The notes: generated by a model from the letters alone, not told the origin. Shown: positions 9,140-19,836, counted from the stretch's first letter. The stretch is DNA of 64,000 nt from Brevibacterium sp. XM4083 (GCF_006489205.2 NZ_VFYR02000003.1:179462-243461), one strand, 5' to 3'. Numbers and translations: made by a program.

Positions 9140-9645
9140 CGCATCCATCCTGAGATTCTGCTGGTTCGGGTTCGCTCGGCGCCGCGAGCGTCGAGACCTG
9201 CGGCGACGGCACGGACGAGCCACGCATTGAGCGAGATGCCCTCGGCTTTGGCCGCCTGCTCCGCGCGGGCCTTGATCGAGTCGGGCAGCCGCAGCGTCGT
9301 CCGCGAGGTGCTTGCGTCGTCGAGGTCGACGGGGACATCGGCGCGGATGTGCTCCGCTTCCGGCTGCGTGATCTCCGCATCGCCCTCGTCTCCCCGGAGG
9401 GCGGGCAGCCCGTCGACGACGAAGTCGATGTCGCGCCCGCGGAGGCGGACATCGATGACGGCCGGGGCGATCGCCGAGGTCAGTTCCGCACTGGCATCGG
9501 TGAGCGCATCGAGGATCGTCACCCGCGCCGCGGGTTCGAGGGCGGTGACGAGTCGCTCGGCGACATCGCGGGTGGTGTCATCGCCGGCTGCGGCCGCGGC
9601 GGTGAGCTGGTTCTGGAGCTGCTCGACATGTCGCGTGATGTTCAT
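9136..9645 (-). CDS. Ribbon-helix-helix (HicB/CopG-like) regulator heading the exporter operon
   Basis: A 169-residue protein with a helical N-terminal half and a C-terminal ribbon-helix-helix module, STSRTTLRLPDSIKARAEQAAKAEG followed by ISLNAWLVRAVAAGL, in which the TLRLP strand should read DNA. It is the first gene of the operon leading to DUF4097 and the ABC pair, overlapping DUF4097 by ATGA. Its promoter region holds the palindrome TGACACCA-N3-TGGTGTCA plus a half site, so autoregulation is likely. No toxin partner is evident. Start ATG 9645 has only a weak ribosome site, so the N-terminus is less certain. Confidence 0.8.
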   Translation of the reverse strand: MNITRHVEQLQNQLTAAAAAGDDTTRDVAERLVTALEPAARVTILDALTDASAELTSAIAPAVIDVRLRGRDIDFVVDGLPALRGDEGDAEITQPEAEHIRADVPVDLDDASTSRTTLRLPDSIKARAEQAAKAEGISLNAWLVRAVAAGLDARGAERTRTSRISGWMR

Positions 9646-9655
9646 GCATTCATGA

Positions 9656-9695
9656 TGACACCATTGTGGTGTCATTCGCAAGACCGATGACACCA
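9656..9695. promoter_or_regulatory. Operator array TGACACCA-N3-TGGTGTCA plus half site
   Basis: A perfect 8-3-8 inverted repeat (9656-9674) and a further TGACACCA (9688-9695) occupy the 96-bp divergent spacer between the RHH gene and the PF09818 ATPase. The same octamer occurs in the neighbouring coding regions at 8771, 8779, 9573, 10002 and 10467. Confidence 0.7.
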
Positions 9696-9741
9696 GAAAT
9701 TTGTCGGTGCGCAACGACAGTTGTCGCGTAGCATGGCGAAG

Positions 9742-11151
9742 ATGAGCCCCCAACGATCGCAGCTGGCAGACACCCTCCATCGTCTCGACGGCAAGAGCTA
9801 CGGCAACTACAAGCAGATCACCGGGCAGTACACGTTCGGCCCGGTCACCCTCATCGTCGATCGCGTCCAGGTCGATCCCTTCGCCTCCCCGTCGAAGGTC
9901 CGCGTGCGCGTCAGACGTGCCGATGCCGGGTTCCCCGCCGATCTCACGACCGGCCGCCTCGATCGGATCGCCGCCTCCGACTACCTCCTGCGGGTGGGCA
10001 ATGGTGTCATCCGGCGCGACCACGGGCGGTCGATCAATCTCGGGCGCCCGGGCCAGGAAGTGCTCGAACGGACGAACGTCATCATCGACGATGACGGCTT
10101 CGAGGCCCGTCTGCTCGTCAATCTGCCGGCCCGCGGACGGCGCATCCTCGGTCATCAGGCCGCCGACACCGTCACCCGCGACGTCATCGATCTCGCCCGG
10201 GCGATGTTCCTCTACGACAACATCGACGGCCAGGCGCTGGCCGACCATGTGCAGCTCCTCCGCGATCAGACTGAGCTGAGGGACCGCCTCGGCGAGGACG
10301 GCCTGGTCGGTTTCGTCGGCAACGGGGCGATCCTGCCCCGCCGCTCGGGTGATTCGGATCGGCCCATGGACGCTGCGGCCGCCGTGCCCTTCCGGAGCCC
10401 AACAAGTCTCGAGCGCACGTTCGACCTGACGAGCGGACGCCGGGTCACGGGCATGGCGATCCCCCGTGGTGTCACCGTCATCGTCGGCGGCGGCTACCAC
10501 GGCAAGTCGACGATTCTGCGCGCGCTTGAGCGCGGTGTCTACCCGCACGTCACCGGTGACGGACGGGAATGGGTCATCACCGAGCCGACGGCCACCGCGA
10601 TCCGGGCCGAGGACGGACGCGCAGTGACCGGTGACGACATCTCACCGTTCATCAACAATCTGCCATCCGGCACGGACACGAGATTCTTCTCGACGACGAA
10701 CGCCAGCGGATCGACCTCACAGGCGGCGAACCTCGTCGAAGCCGTCGAGGCGAGCGCGCATTCCCTCCTCATCGACGAGGACACCTCGGCGACGAACTTC
10801 ATGATCCGCGATGAGCGGATGCGCGCGCTCATCCCCGCCGACCGGGAGCCGATCACCCCGTTCGTCGACCGGGTCCGCCCCCTGTTCGGGGAGCGCGGGG
10901 TCTCAACTGTGCTCGTCGACCCCGAGCAGACGAACGGCATCGCCGAGTCGCTCGAGTACATGGCGAGGATCTTCGACGGGAAGGTCTCCGTCGTCGAGGC
11001 GCTCGCGGAGATCGAGGCGATGCTCGACGCGCAGGGCATCGACGGCCTCACCGGCCACCGGAAGCATCCCGGTCACGTCGCCCGGCCGCGCGCGCAGGAG
11101 ATGGCCGCCGCCCTCAACCGCTACCGAGGACTCAGCCTCATCCCCGATTGA
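9742..11151 (+). CDS. ABC-class ATPase of the PF09818 family with apparent internal deletion
   Basis: The protein shows the family's N-terminal region (LADTLHRLDGKSYGNYKQITGQY), conserved core strings (RTNVIIDDDGFEARLLVNLPARGRRILG), Walker A GGGYHGKST, and LLIDEDTSATNFMIRDERMRALI. The C-terminal end is also recognisable (HPGHVARPRAQEMAAALNRYR). At 469 residues it is shorter than the roughly 550-600 I expect: GERGVSTVL joins directly to VDPEQTNGIAESL, so the segment that normally follows (switch region and linker) seems missing. The frame is intact. Start 9742 follows TAGCAT by 7 nt (leaderless); ATG 9733 is the alternative. The cellular role of the family is unknown. Confidence 0.82.
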   Translation: MSPQRSQLADTLHRLDGKSYGNYKQITGQYTFGPVTLIVDRVQVDPFASPSKVRVRVRRADAGFPADLTTGRLDRIAASDYLLRVGNGVIRRDHGRSINLGRPGQEVLERTNVIIDDDGFEARLLVNLPARGRRILGHQAADTVTRDVIDLARAMFLYDNIDGQALADHVQLLRDQTELRDRLGEDGLVGFVGNGAILPRRSGDSDRPMDAAAAVPFRSPTSLERTFDLTSGRRVTGMAIPRGVTVIVGGGYHGKSTILRALERGVYPHVTGDGREWVITEPTATAIRAEDGRAVTGDDISPFINNLPSGTDTRFFSTTNASGSTSQAANLVEAVEASAHSLLIDEDTSATNFMIRDERMRALIPADREPITPFVDRVRPLFGERGVSTVLVDPEQTNGIAESLEYMARIFDGKVSVVEALAEIEAMLDAQGIDGLTGHRKHPGHVARPRAQEMAAALNRYRGLSLIPD

Positions 11152-11245
11152 GACCACAGCCGTTCCAGGATCGGACGCTCGGCGATGCCGGTTCTCTGCG
11201 ATTCCGCGAGGCGACTGCCCGTCAGCACTGTGCGAGCGGTTGCTC

Positions 11246-12385
11246 TCAGCGCACGGCTCGGAAGAACTCGCGGATATCCGTCGCCACGTCATCCGGTCGT
11301 TCCAGGGCCGCGAAATGGCCGCCTTCGTCGAATCGGGACCAGTGGACGATGTCGGCGTTGTCCCGCTCAGCGAAGACCCTGATCGTTTGGAAATCATCCT
11401 TGAACACAGCGACGCCGGTTCGTGCGCTGCTGACCTGAGGTTCCGTCTCGGCTCGGGCATTCTCAAGATAGCTGCGGCTCATCCCCGACGCAGCATTCGC
11501 GAACCAATTGACGCTGACCTCGAGGAGAATCTGGTCGAGGGAGACGAGCGAGGTGCCGTTGCCGAAGGAGTTGAAGAGTTCGCTGTAGGCGAGCAGCCCG
11601 AGCGGGGAGTCGCTGAGACCCACTGCGACAGTCTGCGGACGCGAGGCGTTCATCGTGTTGTAGCCGCCCACGGACTGGAACCACTTCATGTGCTCGAGAC
11701 CTGCGTAATCAGCCGGTTCGAGCCGTTCGAACTCCGCCGGATCGCCGGAGGGAAACGAGAACAGCTGCAGCACATGCAGACCGAGGAAGCCTTCCGGGTC
11801 GAGCAGACCGAGCTCACGAGCGATCATCGCACCGGTATCCGATCCGTGGATGCCATAGCTCTCATAGCCGAGTTCGCGCATGAGGCGATCGTAGGCGCGC
11901 GCGATCTTCGCATTCGTCCACCCCCCAAGGCGCAGGGGCTGTGAGAAGCCGAACCCAGGAGCGTCGGGCACGACGACGTCGAAGGCATCCGCGGCATCTC
12001 CGCCGTGCGCAACGGGATCGACGAGGCGGTCGATGAGGTCGAGATAGTCAACAGCTGATCCCGGGTAGGTATGTGCGAGCAGCAGCGGCACGGCATTCTT
12101 GTGAGGTGAGCGCACGTGAACGAAGTGAACGGGCTGTCCGTCGATCTCGGCCATGTAGTGCGGGTGCGTATTGAGCCGGGCCTCTGCGGCGCCCCAATCG
12201 AACTCCTTCCACGCCGTGAGCGCTGTGTCGAGGTAGCTGTTCGGTGTGCCCGCGTCCCAGTCATCGACCGGCGAGGCCAGCGGCAGGCGGGTGCGGTCGA
12301 GCCGCTCGCGCAGATCGGCGACATCAGCCTCGGGCACGGAAATGGTGAATGGACGGATGGACAGGGACTCCTCAGTGCTGTTCAT
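11246..12385 (-). CDS. Epoxide hydrolase-like alpha/beta hydrolase with EHN domain
   Basis: A 379-residue protein beginning with the epoxide-hydrolase N-terminal module (RPFTISVPEADVADLRERLDRTRLP) and continuing as an alpha/beta hydrolase: HTYPGS (oxyanion loop, usually HGWPGS), PDAPGFGFS, nucleophile elbow GSDTGA with the aspartate, and GGHFAALERP with the catalytic histidine. It probably opens epoxides or acts on bulky esters; the substrate is unknown. TAGCGT (12392-12397 on the complement) is 6 nt before ATG 12385, so the message looks leaderless. The divergent WYL regulator is the likely controller. Confidence 0.88.
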   Translation of the reverse strand: MNSTEESLSIRPFTISVPEADVADLRERLDRTRLPLASPVDDWDAGTPNSYLDTALTAWKEFDWGAAEARLNTHPHYMAEIDGQPVHFVHVRSPHKNAVPLLLAHTYPGSAVDYLDLIDRLVDPVAHGGDAADAFDVVVPDAPGFGFSQPLRLGGWTNAKIARAYDRLMRELGYESYGIHGSDTGAMIARELGLLDPEGFLGLHVLQLFSFPSGDPAEFERLEPADYAGLEHMKWFQSVGGYNTMNASRPQTVAVGLSDSPLGLLAYSELFNSFGNGTSLVSLDQILLEVSVNWFANAASGMSRSYLENARAETEPQVSSARTGVAVFKDDFQTIRVFAERDNADIVHWSRFDEGGHFAALERPDDVATDIREFFRAVR

Positions 12386-12404
12386 ACCTCGACGCTAGAT
12401 CGCA

Positions 12405-12427
12405 ATTAGGTAGGATCTGTTCCTAAT
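12405..12427. promoter_or_regulatory. Inverted repeat ATTAGG-N11-CCTAAT between hydrolase and WYL regulator
   Basis: Perfect 6-bp arms (12405-12410, 12422-12427) enclose a nested TAGGA/TCCTA. It lies in the 78-bp divergent spacer and is the natural candidate operator for the WYL regulator. Confidence 0.5.
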
Positions 12428-12463
12428 AGGGCAACTTCGTTCCGGAGAGCCGTGGAGGACGAT

Positions 12464-13489
12464 GTGGTCGACCCGACGTCGCGACTGCTGTCACTGCTTG
12501 TGATCCTGCAATCCGGTTCGAAGCGCACCGGACGCGAGCTTGCCGAGACTCTGAATGTCTCTGCCCGGACGATCCGGCACGACGTGGACCGGTTGCGCGA
12601 ACTCGGCTATCCCGTCGATGCGACGCGCGGCTCCGTCGGCGGCTACCGCCTCGGCGTGGGCGGCAGGCTGCCCCCGCTCCTGCTCGATGATGACGAAGCG
12701 GTTGCCGTCGCGGTGGGGCTTCGAGCGGCCGTCGGGGTGAGTGGGATCGAGGACGCCGGAGCCCGCGCTCTGATGAAGCTCGATCAGGTGCTTCCGGCAC
12801 GACTTAGGCCCACTGTCGACGCTCTGCGTTCGACGATCGACCGGGCCCCGGAGAACACGGACACGGATGCTCCCGACCCAGAGGTCGATGCCGCTGTCCT
12901 GCGCTCGGTGGCGCGGGCGATCCGCGGCACCGAGCGGCTGACCATCGATTATCAGGGAGACGCGCGAAGCGTCGAACCCTACCGGCTCCTCAGCTGGCGA
13001 CGACGGTGGCATCTCGTCGCACGCGACCCCGCAACCGGCGAATGGACCACCTTTCGCATGGATCTGGCAACGGTGCGACCACCGGCCGGCCGTCGTTTCA
13101 CGCCGCAGCCGCTGCCGGGCGGCGACGGCATCGCCTTCGCAATGCACTCGATCGCTGCAAGCGGATGGAAGGTGCGAGCGCGACTTCGTGTTGAGGCATC
13201 GGCCGAGGCTGTGCTCGATCGCATCAATCCGACCGTCGGCATCGTCGAGCCGATCGACGACGAGAACTGCCTTCTCCTCACCGGTGCTGACAGCCTCGAC
13301 ACCGTTGCCGCCTATATCGGCATGCTCATGATGGATTTCACCGTCGAATCACCGCCTGAACTCATCCCCCGCCTCGCCACGATCGCTGACCGGTACCGCC
13401 GGTCCGTCGATCACTCACCGACCGAACGATTCGAGAACGGTGACCTCCGTGTTCACCGCGAGGTTGACGATCCCACAATCCCCGAATGA
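12464..13489 (+). CDS. HTH-WYL transcriptional regulator (YafY/DeoR-type)
   Basis: A 341-residue regulator with a winged HTH at the N-terminus (RLLSLLVILQSGSKRTGRELAETLNVSARTIRHDVDRLRELG), a WYL-type ligand domain (IDYQGDARSVEPYRLLSWRRRWHLVARDPATGEW) and a WCX-like C-terminal module. GTG 12464 is preferred: GGAGG lies 5 nt upstream. GTG 12452 is an alternative, four codons earlier. Members bind small ligands or nucleic acids and commonly regulate the divergent gene, here the epoxide hydrolase. Confidence 0.88.
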   Translation: MVDPTSRLLSLLVILQSGSKRTGRELAETLNVSARTIRHDVDRLRELGYPVDATRGSVGGYRLGVGGRLPPLLLDDDEAVAVAVGLRAAVGVSGIEDAGARALMKLDQVLPARLRPTVDALRSTIDRAPENTDTDAPDPEVDAAVLRSVARAIRGTERLTIDYQGDARSVEPYRLLSWRRRWHLVARDPATGEWTTFRMDLATVRPPAGRRFTPQPLPGGDGIAFAMHSIAASGWKVRARLRVEASAEAVLDRINPTVGIVEPIDDENCLLLTGADSLDTVAAYIGMLMMDFTVESPPELIPRLATIADRYRRSVDHSPTERFENGDLRVHREVDDPTIPE

Positions 13490-13558
13490 CGGGCGCTCCC
13501 GCAGGTCGGGCAGCGTCTGGCCATGTTCTCCTGTCCCACTCAGCTGTATCCTGAACAC

Positions 13559-13627
13559 ATGAAGCGCTATCAGCGATTTGCACACCCCCGGCCGGGAATC
13601 GGCCGCGGGGTCGTCGTCGTGCACTGA
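13559..13627 (+). CDS. Candidate 22-residue leader peptide upstream of srmL
   Basis: A short frame begins ATG 13559 (MKRYQRF) and ends GVVVVH before TGA 13625. TATCCT at 13547-13552 is 6 nt upstream of the ATG, so it would be the very start of a leaderless transcript. Four consecutive valine codons and a histidine precede the stop and coincide with one arm of a possible hairpin, the layout of an attenuation leader. Nothing proves translation. It could simply be the srmL 5' leader. The sequence is not one I can assign to a named leader family. Confidence 0.45.
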   Translation: MKRYQRFAHPRPGIGRGVVVVH

Positions 13628-13677
13628 CAGCGCGCGTCTCCGCAGGCACGGTCGGGGGAAGAACTCCACCACCGACC
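13618..13677 (+). promoter_or_regulatory. Possible attenuator: mutually exclusive hairpins before srmL
   Basis: Stem 1 pairs CGTGC (13618-13622, over the last leader codons) with GCACG (13646-13650). Stem 2 pairs GGTCGG (13650-13655) with CCGACC (13672-13677). The arms share base 13650, so the two compete. A ribosome held on the valine codons would free stem 2. No T-tract follows, so control might be translational. Confidence 0.35.
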
Positions 13678-13703
13678 AGCCACTCTCACATCGGAGACTC
13701 CTC

Positions 13704-14858
13704 ATGTCACTGGATACCACCACCGACCTCGATTCCGGCTACCGCTATCTCACCCCTGACCAGCTGCACCGAGCCCTGAGCATCCGCGATCTCACGGATG
13801 CACGCCAAGGACAGCACGCCATTCAGACGCTGCTCGACGATGTCATTGCCGCACTGAGCTCATCGTGGCGGTCCTCGGTGCGCCGGGTCCGCTCGTCACC
13901 CATCGTGCCCGTCCGCGAGAACTACGACCGGTTGGGCTATCTTCTCAACGACGTCACCCGAGCACAGCGCTACACCCGGTACATCAGCTCGACCGTCATG
14001 CTCCGCAGCCACACCAGTGCCGCGATTCCCGCTGAATTGGATCGCTATGGGGCGCCGGACGCCGCGGACGTCCACGTCGACGAGCTGCTGGTGGCTCCGG
14101 GACTGGTCTATCGACGCGACGTCGTCGATCGCACTCACGTGGGTGAACCGCACCAGGTCGATCTCTGGCGCGTCCGCCGTGCTCGATCGACTGACGACGA
14201 TGTGCTCGACATGGCACGAACCCTCGTCGAGGCGGTGCTGCCGGGCGCCGGTTGGCGGGTCACCGACGCGATCCACCCGTACACGGTGGGCGGCAAGCAG
14301 ATCGATGTCCGCCACTCCGGCGAATGGCTCGAATTGGCGGAATGCGGCCGGATCCACCCCGACGTACTCCGGCGATCGGGTCTAGACCCGCGCACTTGGT
14401 CAGGTCTTGCTCTCGGGATGGGTCTCGAACGGGCGCTGATGCTGAGGAAGGGAATTCCCGACATCCGGTATCTGCGTGCGAGTGAGCCGAGAATCGCGGC
14501 GCAGATGCGCGACCTCGAACCGTGGCAGCACGTTTCCCTCCTCCCACCGGCTCGCCGAGACATCTCGATCGTGGTCAGCGACACGGATGACGAGGAGATA
14601 CTCGGCGACCGCATCCGCAATGCTCTGGGCGACGATGTCGAGATGATCGAATCCGTCGAGGTCCTCAACAGCACCGCACATGATGATCTGCCAGAGGCCG
14701 TCCGCATGCGGTTGAAGACCCGCCCAGGGCAGGCGAATGCTCTGCTGCGCATCATTCTGCGTCCCATCGACCGGACTCTGACATCAGCGGAGGCCAATGC
14801 CCTCCGGAACAGGGTCTACCTGGCAGTGCATGAAGGACCGGTCAAGGAGCTCATCTGA
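13704..14858 (+). CDS. srmL: PheS-related mystery ligase (SrmL-type)
   Basis: This 384-residue protein joins a class II tRNA-synthetase core like PheS to a PheT-like ferredoxin-fold anticodon-binding tail. Visible pieces are SSTVMLRSHTSAAIP (substrate pocket strand), VYRRDVVDRTHVGEPHQVDLWRV (motif 2 region), SGLALGMGLERALMLRKGIPDIRYL (motif 3 with GxGxxR) and the tail PPARRDISIVVSD. Genuine PheS has an N-terminal coiled coil and no such tail, and acts with a separate PheT, so this stand-alone enzyme probably adenylates another acid or serves a non-translational ligation. It stands alone behind a candidate leader. CGGAGA precedes ATG 13704. I recognise the type but its reaction is unknown. Confidence 0.85.
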   Translation: MSLDTTTDLDSGYRYLTPDQLHRALSIRDLTDARQGQHAIQTLLDDVIAALSSSWRSSVRRVRSSPIVPVRENYDRLGYLLNDVTRAQRYTRYISSTVMLRSHTSAAIPAELDRYGAPDAADVHVDELLVAPGLVYRRDVVDRTHVGEPHQVDLWRVRRARSTDDDVLDMARTLVEAVLPGAGWRVTDAIHPYTVGGKQIDVRHSGEWLELAECGRIHPDVLRRSGLDPRTWSGLALGMGLERALMLRKGIPDIRYLRASEPRIAAQMRDLEPWQHVSLLPPARRDISIVVSDTDDEEILGDRIRNALGDDVEMIESVEVLNSTAHDDLPEAVRMRLKTRPGQANALLRIILRPIDRTLTSAEANALRNRVYLAVHEGPVKELI

Positions 14859-14917
14859 GACAGGGCGGCCGCGCTGGATCCGTGCCATCGCGGCCGCCGC
14901 GCGCTCACTCTTCGCCC

Positions 14918-17317
<2,400 letters not shown>

Positions 17318-17415
17318 ATCTCCACCCTCTCACTTCGCGCCGGAGACCGCGAGGGGGCGACTTCGAGACTCTCAAGGTCGCATCGCGGCATGCCCTGTCG
17401 CTCGGCGCCCAACTC

Positions 17416-17432
17416 TTCTACACTCTGTAGAA
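17416..17432. promoter_or_regulatory. Operator TTCTAC-N5-GTAGAA over a -10 box (PNPOx gene)
   Basis: TTCTACACTCTGTAGAA is a perfect inverted repeat in the spacer between the YyaL and PNPOx genes. Its right arm contains TAGAAA, a plausible -10 box, so a bound repressor would block RNA polymerase. The same 6-5-6 site occurs before the membrane gene at 47010. Confidence 0.6.
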
Positions 17433-17494
17433 AAGCGCGGCGATGGCGAGCGATTCCGACGTCCCGCCGCCCGCGCCCGAGGGAAGGCAACGCG

Positions 17495-17965
17495 ATGAAC
17501 GCTGATCCGAACATGGTCCTCGACGCGGACGAAGCTTGGGAGAGCCTGCGCAGCACGACGATCGGCTGCCTCGCCGTCATCGTCGGCGAGGGTGAGGACC
17601 TCCACCCGGAGATCTTCCCCGTCAACTACGCTCTCGAGCATTCGTCGATCGTCTTCCGCTCCGGGGAGGGCACGAATATCGACGCGATCCACGACCATCC
17701 GCAGGTGGCCTTCGAGGTCGACGGCTTCGACCCCGAGGCCGGGGAGGCGTGGAGCGTCGTCGTCAAGGGCACGGCGAAGCCGATCAACCGCACCGATGAG
17801 CTGCTCGACACGATCTCCCTCGACGTCACCCCGTGGCAGGCGGGGAAGAAGAATCGCTTCGTGCGCATCCTCGCCGAGGAGGTCACCGGCCGCCGCTTCC
17901 CCGTGACCGAACCCGGGACCTGGGATTCCCCGCTCACGGGCACCCAGCGCGCCCCGCGGGAGTGA
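17495..17965 (+). CDS. Pyridoxamine 5'-phosphate oxidase family (split-barrel flavin) protein
   Basis: A 156-residue single-domain protein of the PNPOx-like split beta-barrel. The family signature is DEAWESLRSTTIGCLAVIVG, then EIFPVNYALEHSSIVFRSGEGTNI, then a barrel strand with VVVKGTAKPI. Such small proteins bind FMN, F420 or haem and reduce or sequester xenobiotics; the exact cofactor cannot be read. GGGAAGG lies 7 nt before ATG 17495. The TTCTAC-N5-GTAGAA operator upstream suggests control by a repressor shared with the gene at 47010. Confidence 0.85.
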   Translation: MNADPNMVLDADEAWESLRSTTIGCLAVIVGEGEDLHPEIFPVNYALEHSSIVFRSGEGTNIDAIHDHPQVAFEVDGFDPEAGEAWSVVVKGTAKPINRTDELLDTISLDVTPWQAGKKNRFVRILAEEVTGRRFPVTEPGTWDSPLTGTQRAPRE

Positions 17966-17977
17966 GGCGCCCTCGTC

Positions 17978-18754
17978 TCACGCGACGAATGCCCCCGGTG
18001 TCACGCCCAGAGTCCGCCGGAAATGTCTGGTGAGATGTGACTGGTCATGGAACCCCACCGCCGTGGCCACCTCGGTGGGCGTGAGGCCGGCGAGCAGGAG
18101 CCGGCGAGCGCGGTCGACCCGGCGCCCGAGGACGTACTGGTGCGGGGCGATGCCGTAGGCGTTCGTGAAGACACGGACGAGGTGACTGCGGTTGGCTCCG
18201 AACTCGGAAGCCGCCTCGGCGATGGTGACGGTCTCAGCCAGACGGTCATCGAGCATGTCACGGAGCCGCCGGGCGAGCGGAACGTCGGCGGGCACATCGG
18301 CCGGAGACCGCAGACGACCGAGCACGAGGTCACGCAGCGCGAGCACGCCGCATTCGGCGGCGAGCGCATCCGCCGGGTGGCCCAGGGCAGCGTGAATCTC
18401 CTCGACGGCGGAGAGGATATCAGCGCCGGTCAGCGTCGGTGAGTCCGCTGCAGCACCGACCGTGTCATCCGGAAGCCAGTCCGACTCCAGGTAGAGGACG
18501 CGCTTGCGAAACGGGCGCTCCGGTATCGCCGACCTCCCGTCGTGCGGCACCTGCGGCGGCAACAGGGTGATGGCGGCCGGAGTGGCGAGGTGGTCATGGC
18601 GGTCGAGATCATAGGTCACGGCGCCGTCGTCAACGAGCAGAACCGCCCACGAATCGTGGGTGTGCGACGGGTAGGCGTGGTGCTCGAACCGGGCATGGAG
18701 GACCTCCTGCACGAGCGGCACCGGCGGGTGCCAAGCGCGGATCACCTCGGCCAT
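17978..18754 (-). CDS. AraC-family transcriptional regulator with cupin-type sensor
   Basis: A 258-residue regulator. An N-terminal AraC-binding cupin fold (EHHAYPSHTHDSWAVLLVDDGAVTYDLDRH, ATPAAITLLPPQVPHDG) is followed by the two HTH motifs (ETVTIAEAASEFGANRSHLVRVFTNAYG and TEVATAVGFHDQSHLTRHFRRTLGVTPGAF). ATG 18754 follows TACATT by 6 nt on the complement, so it is probably leaderless. It is divergent from a DUF2000 gene, a pairing I have seen often; it probably regulates that neighbour in answer to a small ligand. Confidence 0.9.
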   Translation of the reverse strand: MAEVIRAWHPPVPLVQEVLHARFEHHAYPSHTHDSWAVLLVDDGAVTYDLDRHDHLATPAAITLLPPQVPHDGRSAIPERPFRKRVLYLESDWLPDDTVGAAADSPTLTGADILSAVEEIHAALGHPADALAAECGVLALRDLVLGRLRSPADVPADVPLARRLRDMLDDRLAETVTIAEAASEFGANRSHLVRVFTNAYGIAPHQYVLGRRVDRARRLLLAGLTPTEVATAVGFHDQSHLTRHFRRTLGVTPGAFVA

Positions 18755-18803
18755 GCAACAAATGTACAAGACCGGGACATCGTCGACCGTGGAGTCTGGA
18801 GGC

Positions 18804-19304
18804 ATGGACACCACCGATACCCTGCATCCGAGACCGACCGATTCCAGCACCGAGGCGACCGCACCCGAACCGTCGAACGCCTCGGAGACGGCGGTGCGCT
18901 TCGATACGAAGGTCATCGTCGTCCTCCGTGACGACCTGCTGCCCTGGCAGGAGCTCAACGTCACGGCGTTCCTCATCTCCGGAGTCGCGACGAGCACGGA
19001 CGACCTCGTCGGAGACCGCTACCGAGACGCCGACGGCAACGACTATCTGCCCATGCTGCGCCAACCCGTCATGGTCATGACCGCGGACGCTTCACGGCTC
19101 GCCTCGATCCGCACCAAGGCCGTCAACCGCGGCATTCCGCTCGCCGTCTACACGGAAGAGCTGTTCGCCACCGGCCATGACGCCGCCAACCGCGCCGCCG
19201 TCGCTTCCGTCGCCGCCGTCGACCTCAACCTCGTCGGCGTTGCCCTGCACGGACCGAAGAACGCCGTCGACCGCACGGTCAAGGGCGCCCGCATGCACCC
19301 GTGA
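18804..19304 (+). CDS. DUF2000 domain protein
   Basis: A 166-residue protein: a variable Thr/Glu/Pro-rich tail of about 30 residues, then the DUF2000 core (FDTKVIVVLRDDLLPWQELNVTAFLISG, DADGNDYLPMLRQPVMV, AVASVAAVDLNLVGVALHGPKNAVDRTVKGARMHP). The fold is thought related to peptidyl-tRNA hydrolase 2, but the role is unknown. GGAGG sits very close to ATG 18804. An upstream in-frame ATG at 18753 would overlap the divergent araC start and is less likely. Confidence 0.85.
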   Translation: MDTTDTLHPRPTDSSTEATAPEPSNASETAVRFDTKVIVVLRDDLLPWQELNVTAFLISGVATSTDDLVGDRYRDADGNDYLPMLRQPVMVMTADASRLASIRTKAVNRGIPLAVYTEELFATGHDAANRAAVASVAAVDLNLVGVALHGPKNAVDRTVKGARMHP

Positions 19305-19357
19305 CGTCGCCGCGGCGGCCACTCCGGGATGAGTGAATGCGCCGGTCTCGTCTCGAC

Positions 19358-19801
19358 TCAGCCGGTCCAGTTCGCCAATGTCGGAGGCTCTTTCCAGATC
19401 TTGCTCATATCCAGCCTCCGATAATGCTCAAGAACTCGTTCGGCAAAGTCTGGAACCACTGCCTCGGCGTACTTCTCCGGGAAGTTCGGCAGCTCATTGC
19501 GGCCATCCCGCTTAGCCTTGAGCACGTGATAACCGAGATTCGTCAGCAGTGCCGCCCGAATACGGTCAGGCATCGATTGGTCGCATAGCACGAGGAACTC
19601 GTCGAGGTGATAGAACTCGTAAGTCGTTCGATCCGGATCCGGCACAAGAGCTTGGCGATCCATCGTCACCACATAGTCGACGTTTCCGTGTTCTGCCGCG
19701 GCATCAAGGTGGCTGTCGAACGGGTCGGTGTCGCCGGCCTGAGACAACTGTGCTTGCCGATCGACGGGTGCGTTGTGACGCAGCCGCGAGGCGCCGACCA
19801 C
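19358..19801 (-). pseudogene. N-terminally truncated PIN-domain-like toxin remnant
   Basis: The frame encodes DTDPFDSHLDAAAEHGNVDYVVTMDRQAL, which looks like the second acidic half of a PIN ribonuclease, followed by a C-terminal region ending SKIWKEPPTLANWTG. The first half of a PIN domain, including the initial aspartate, is absent: upstream the frame runs into the next gene's 5' end. It therefore looks like the C-terminal part of a toxin cut off by a rearrangement. An excisionase-type antitoxin, the usual partner of such toxins, lies on the same strand at 21664-22083, beyond two unrelated plus-strand genes. Confidence 0.5.
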
Positions 19802-19836
19802 GGCAACGATGATTGCCGATGTGGCACGATGGGTTC

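Noticed and set aside
9136..9645. Type II toxin-antitoxin pair formed by the RHH protein
   Set aside because: The overlapping partner is a 279-residue DUF4097 protein followed by an ABC exporter, not a small toxin.
13704..14858. Authentic phenylalanyl-tRNA synthetase alpha chain
   Set aside because: It lacks the PheS N-terminal coiled coil, carries a PheT-type C-terminal domain and has no adjacent pheT.
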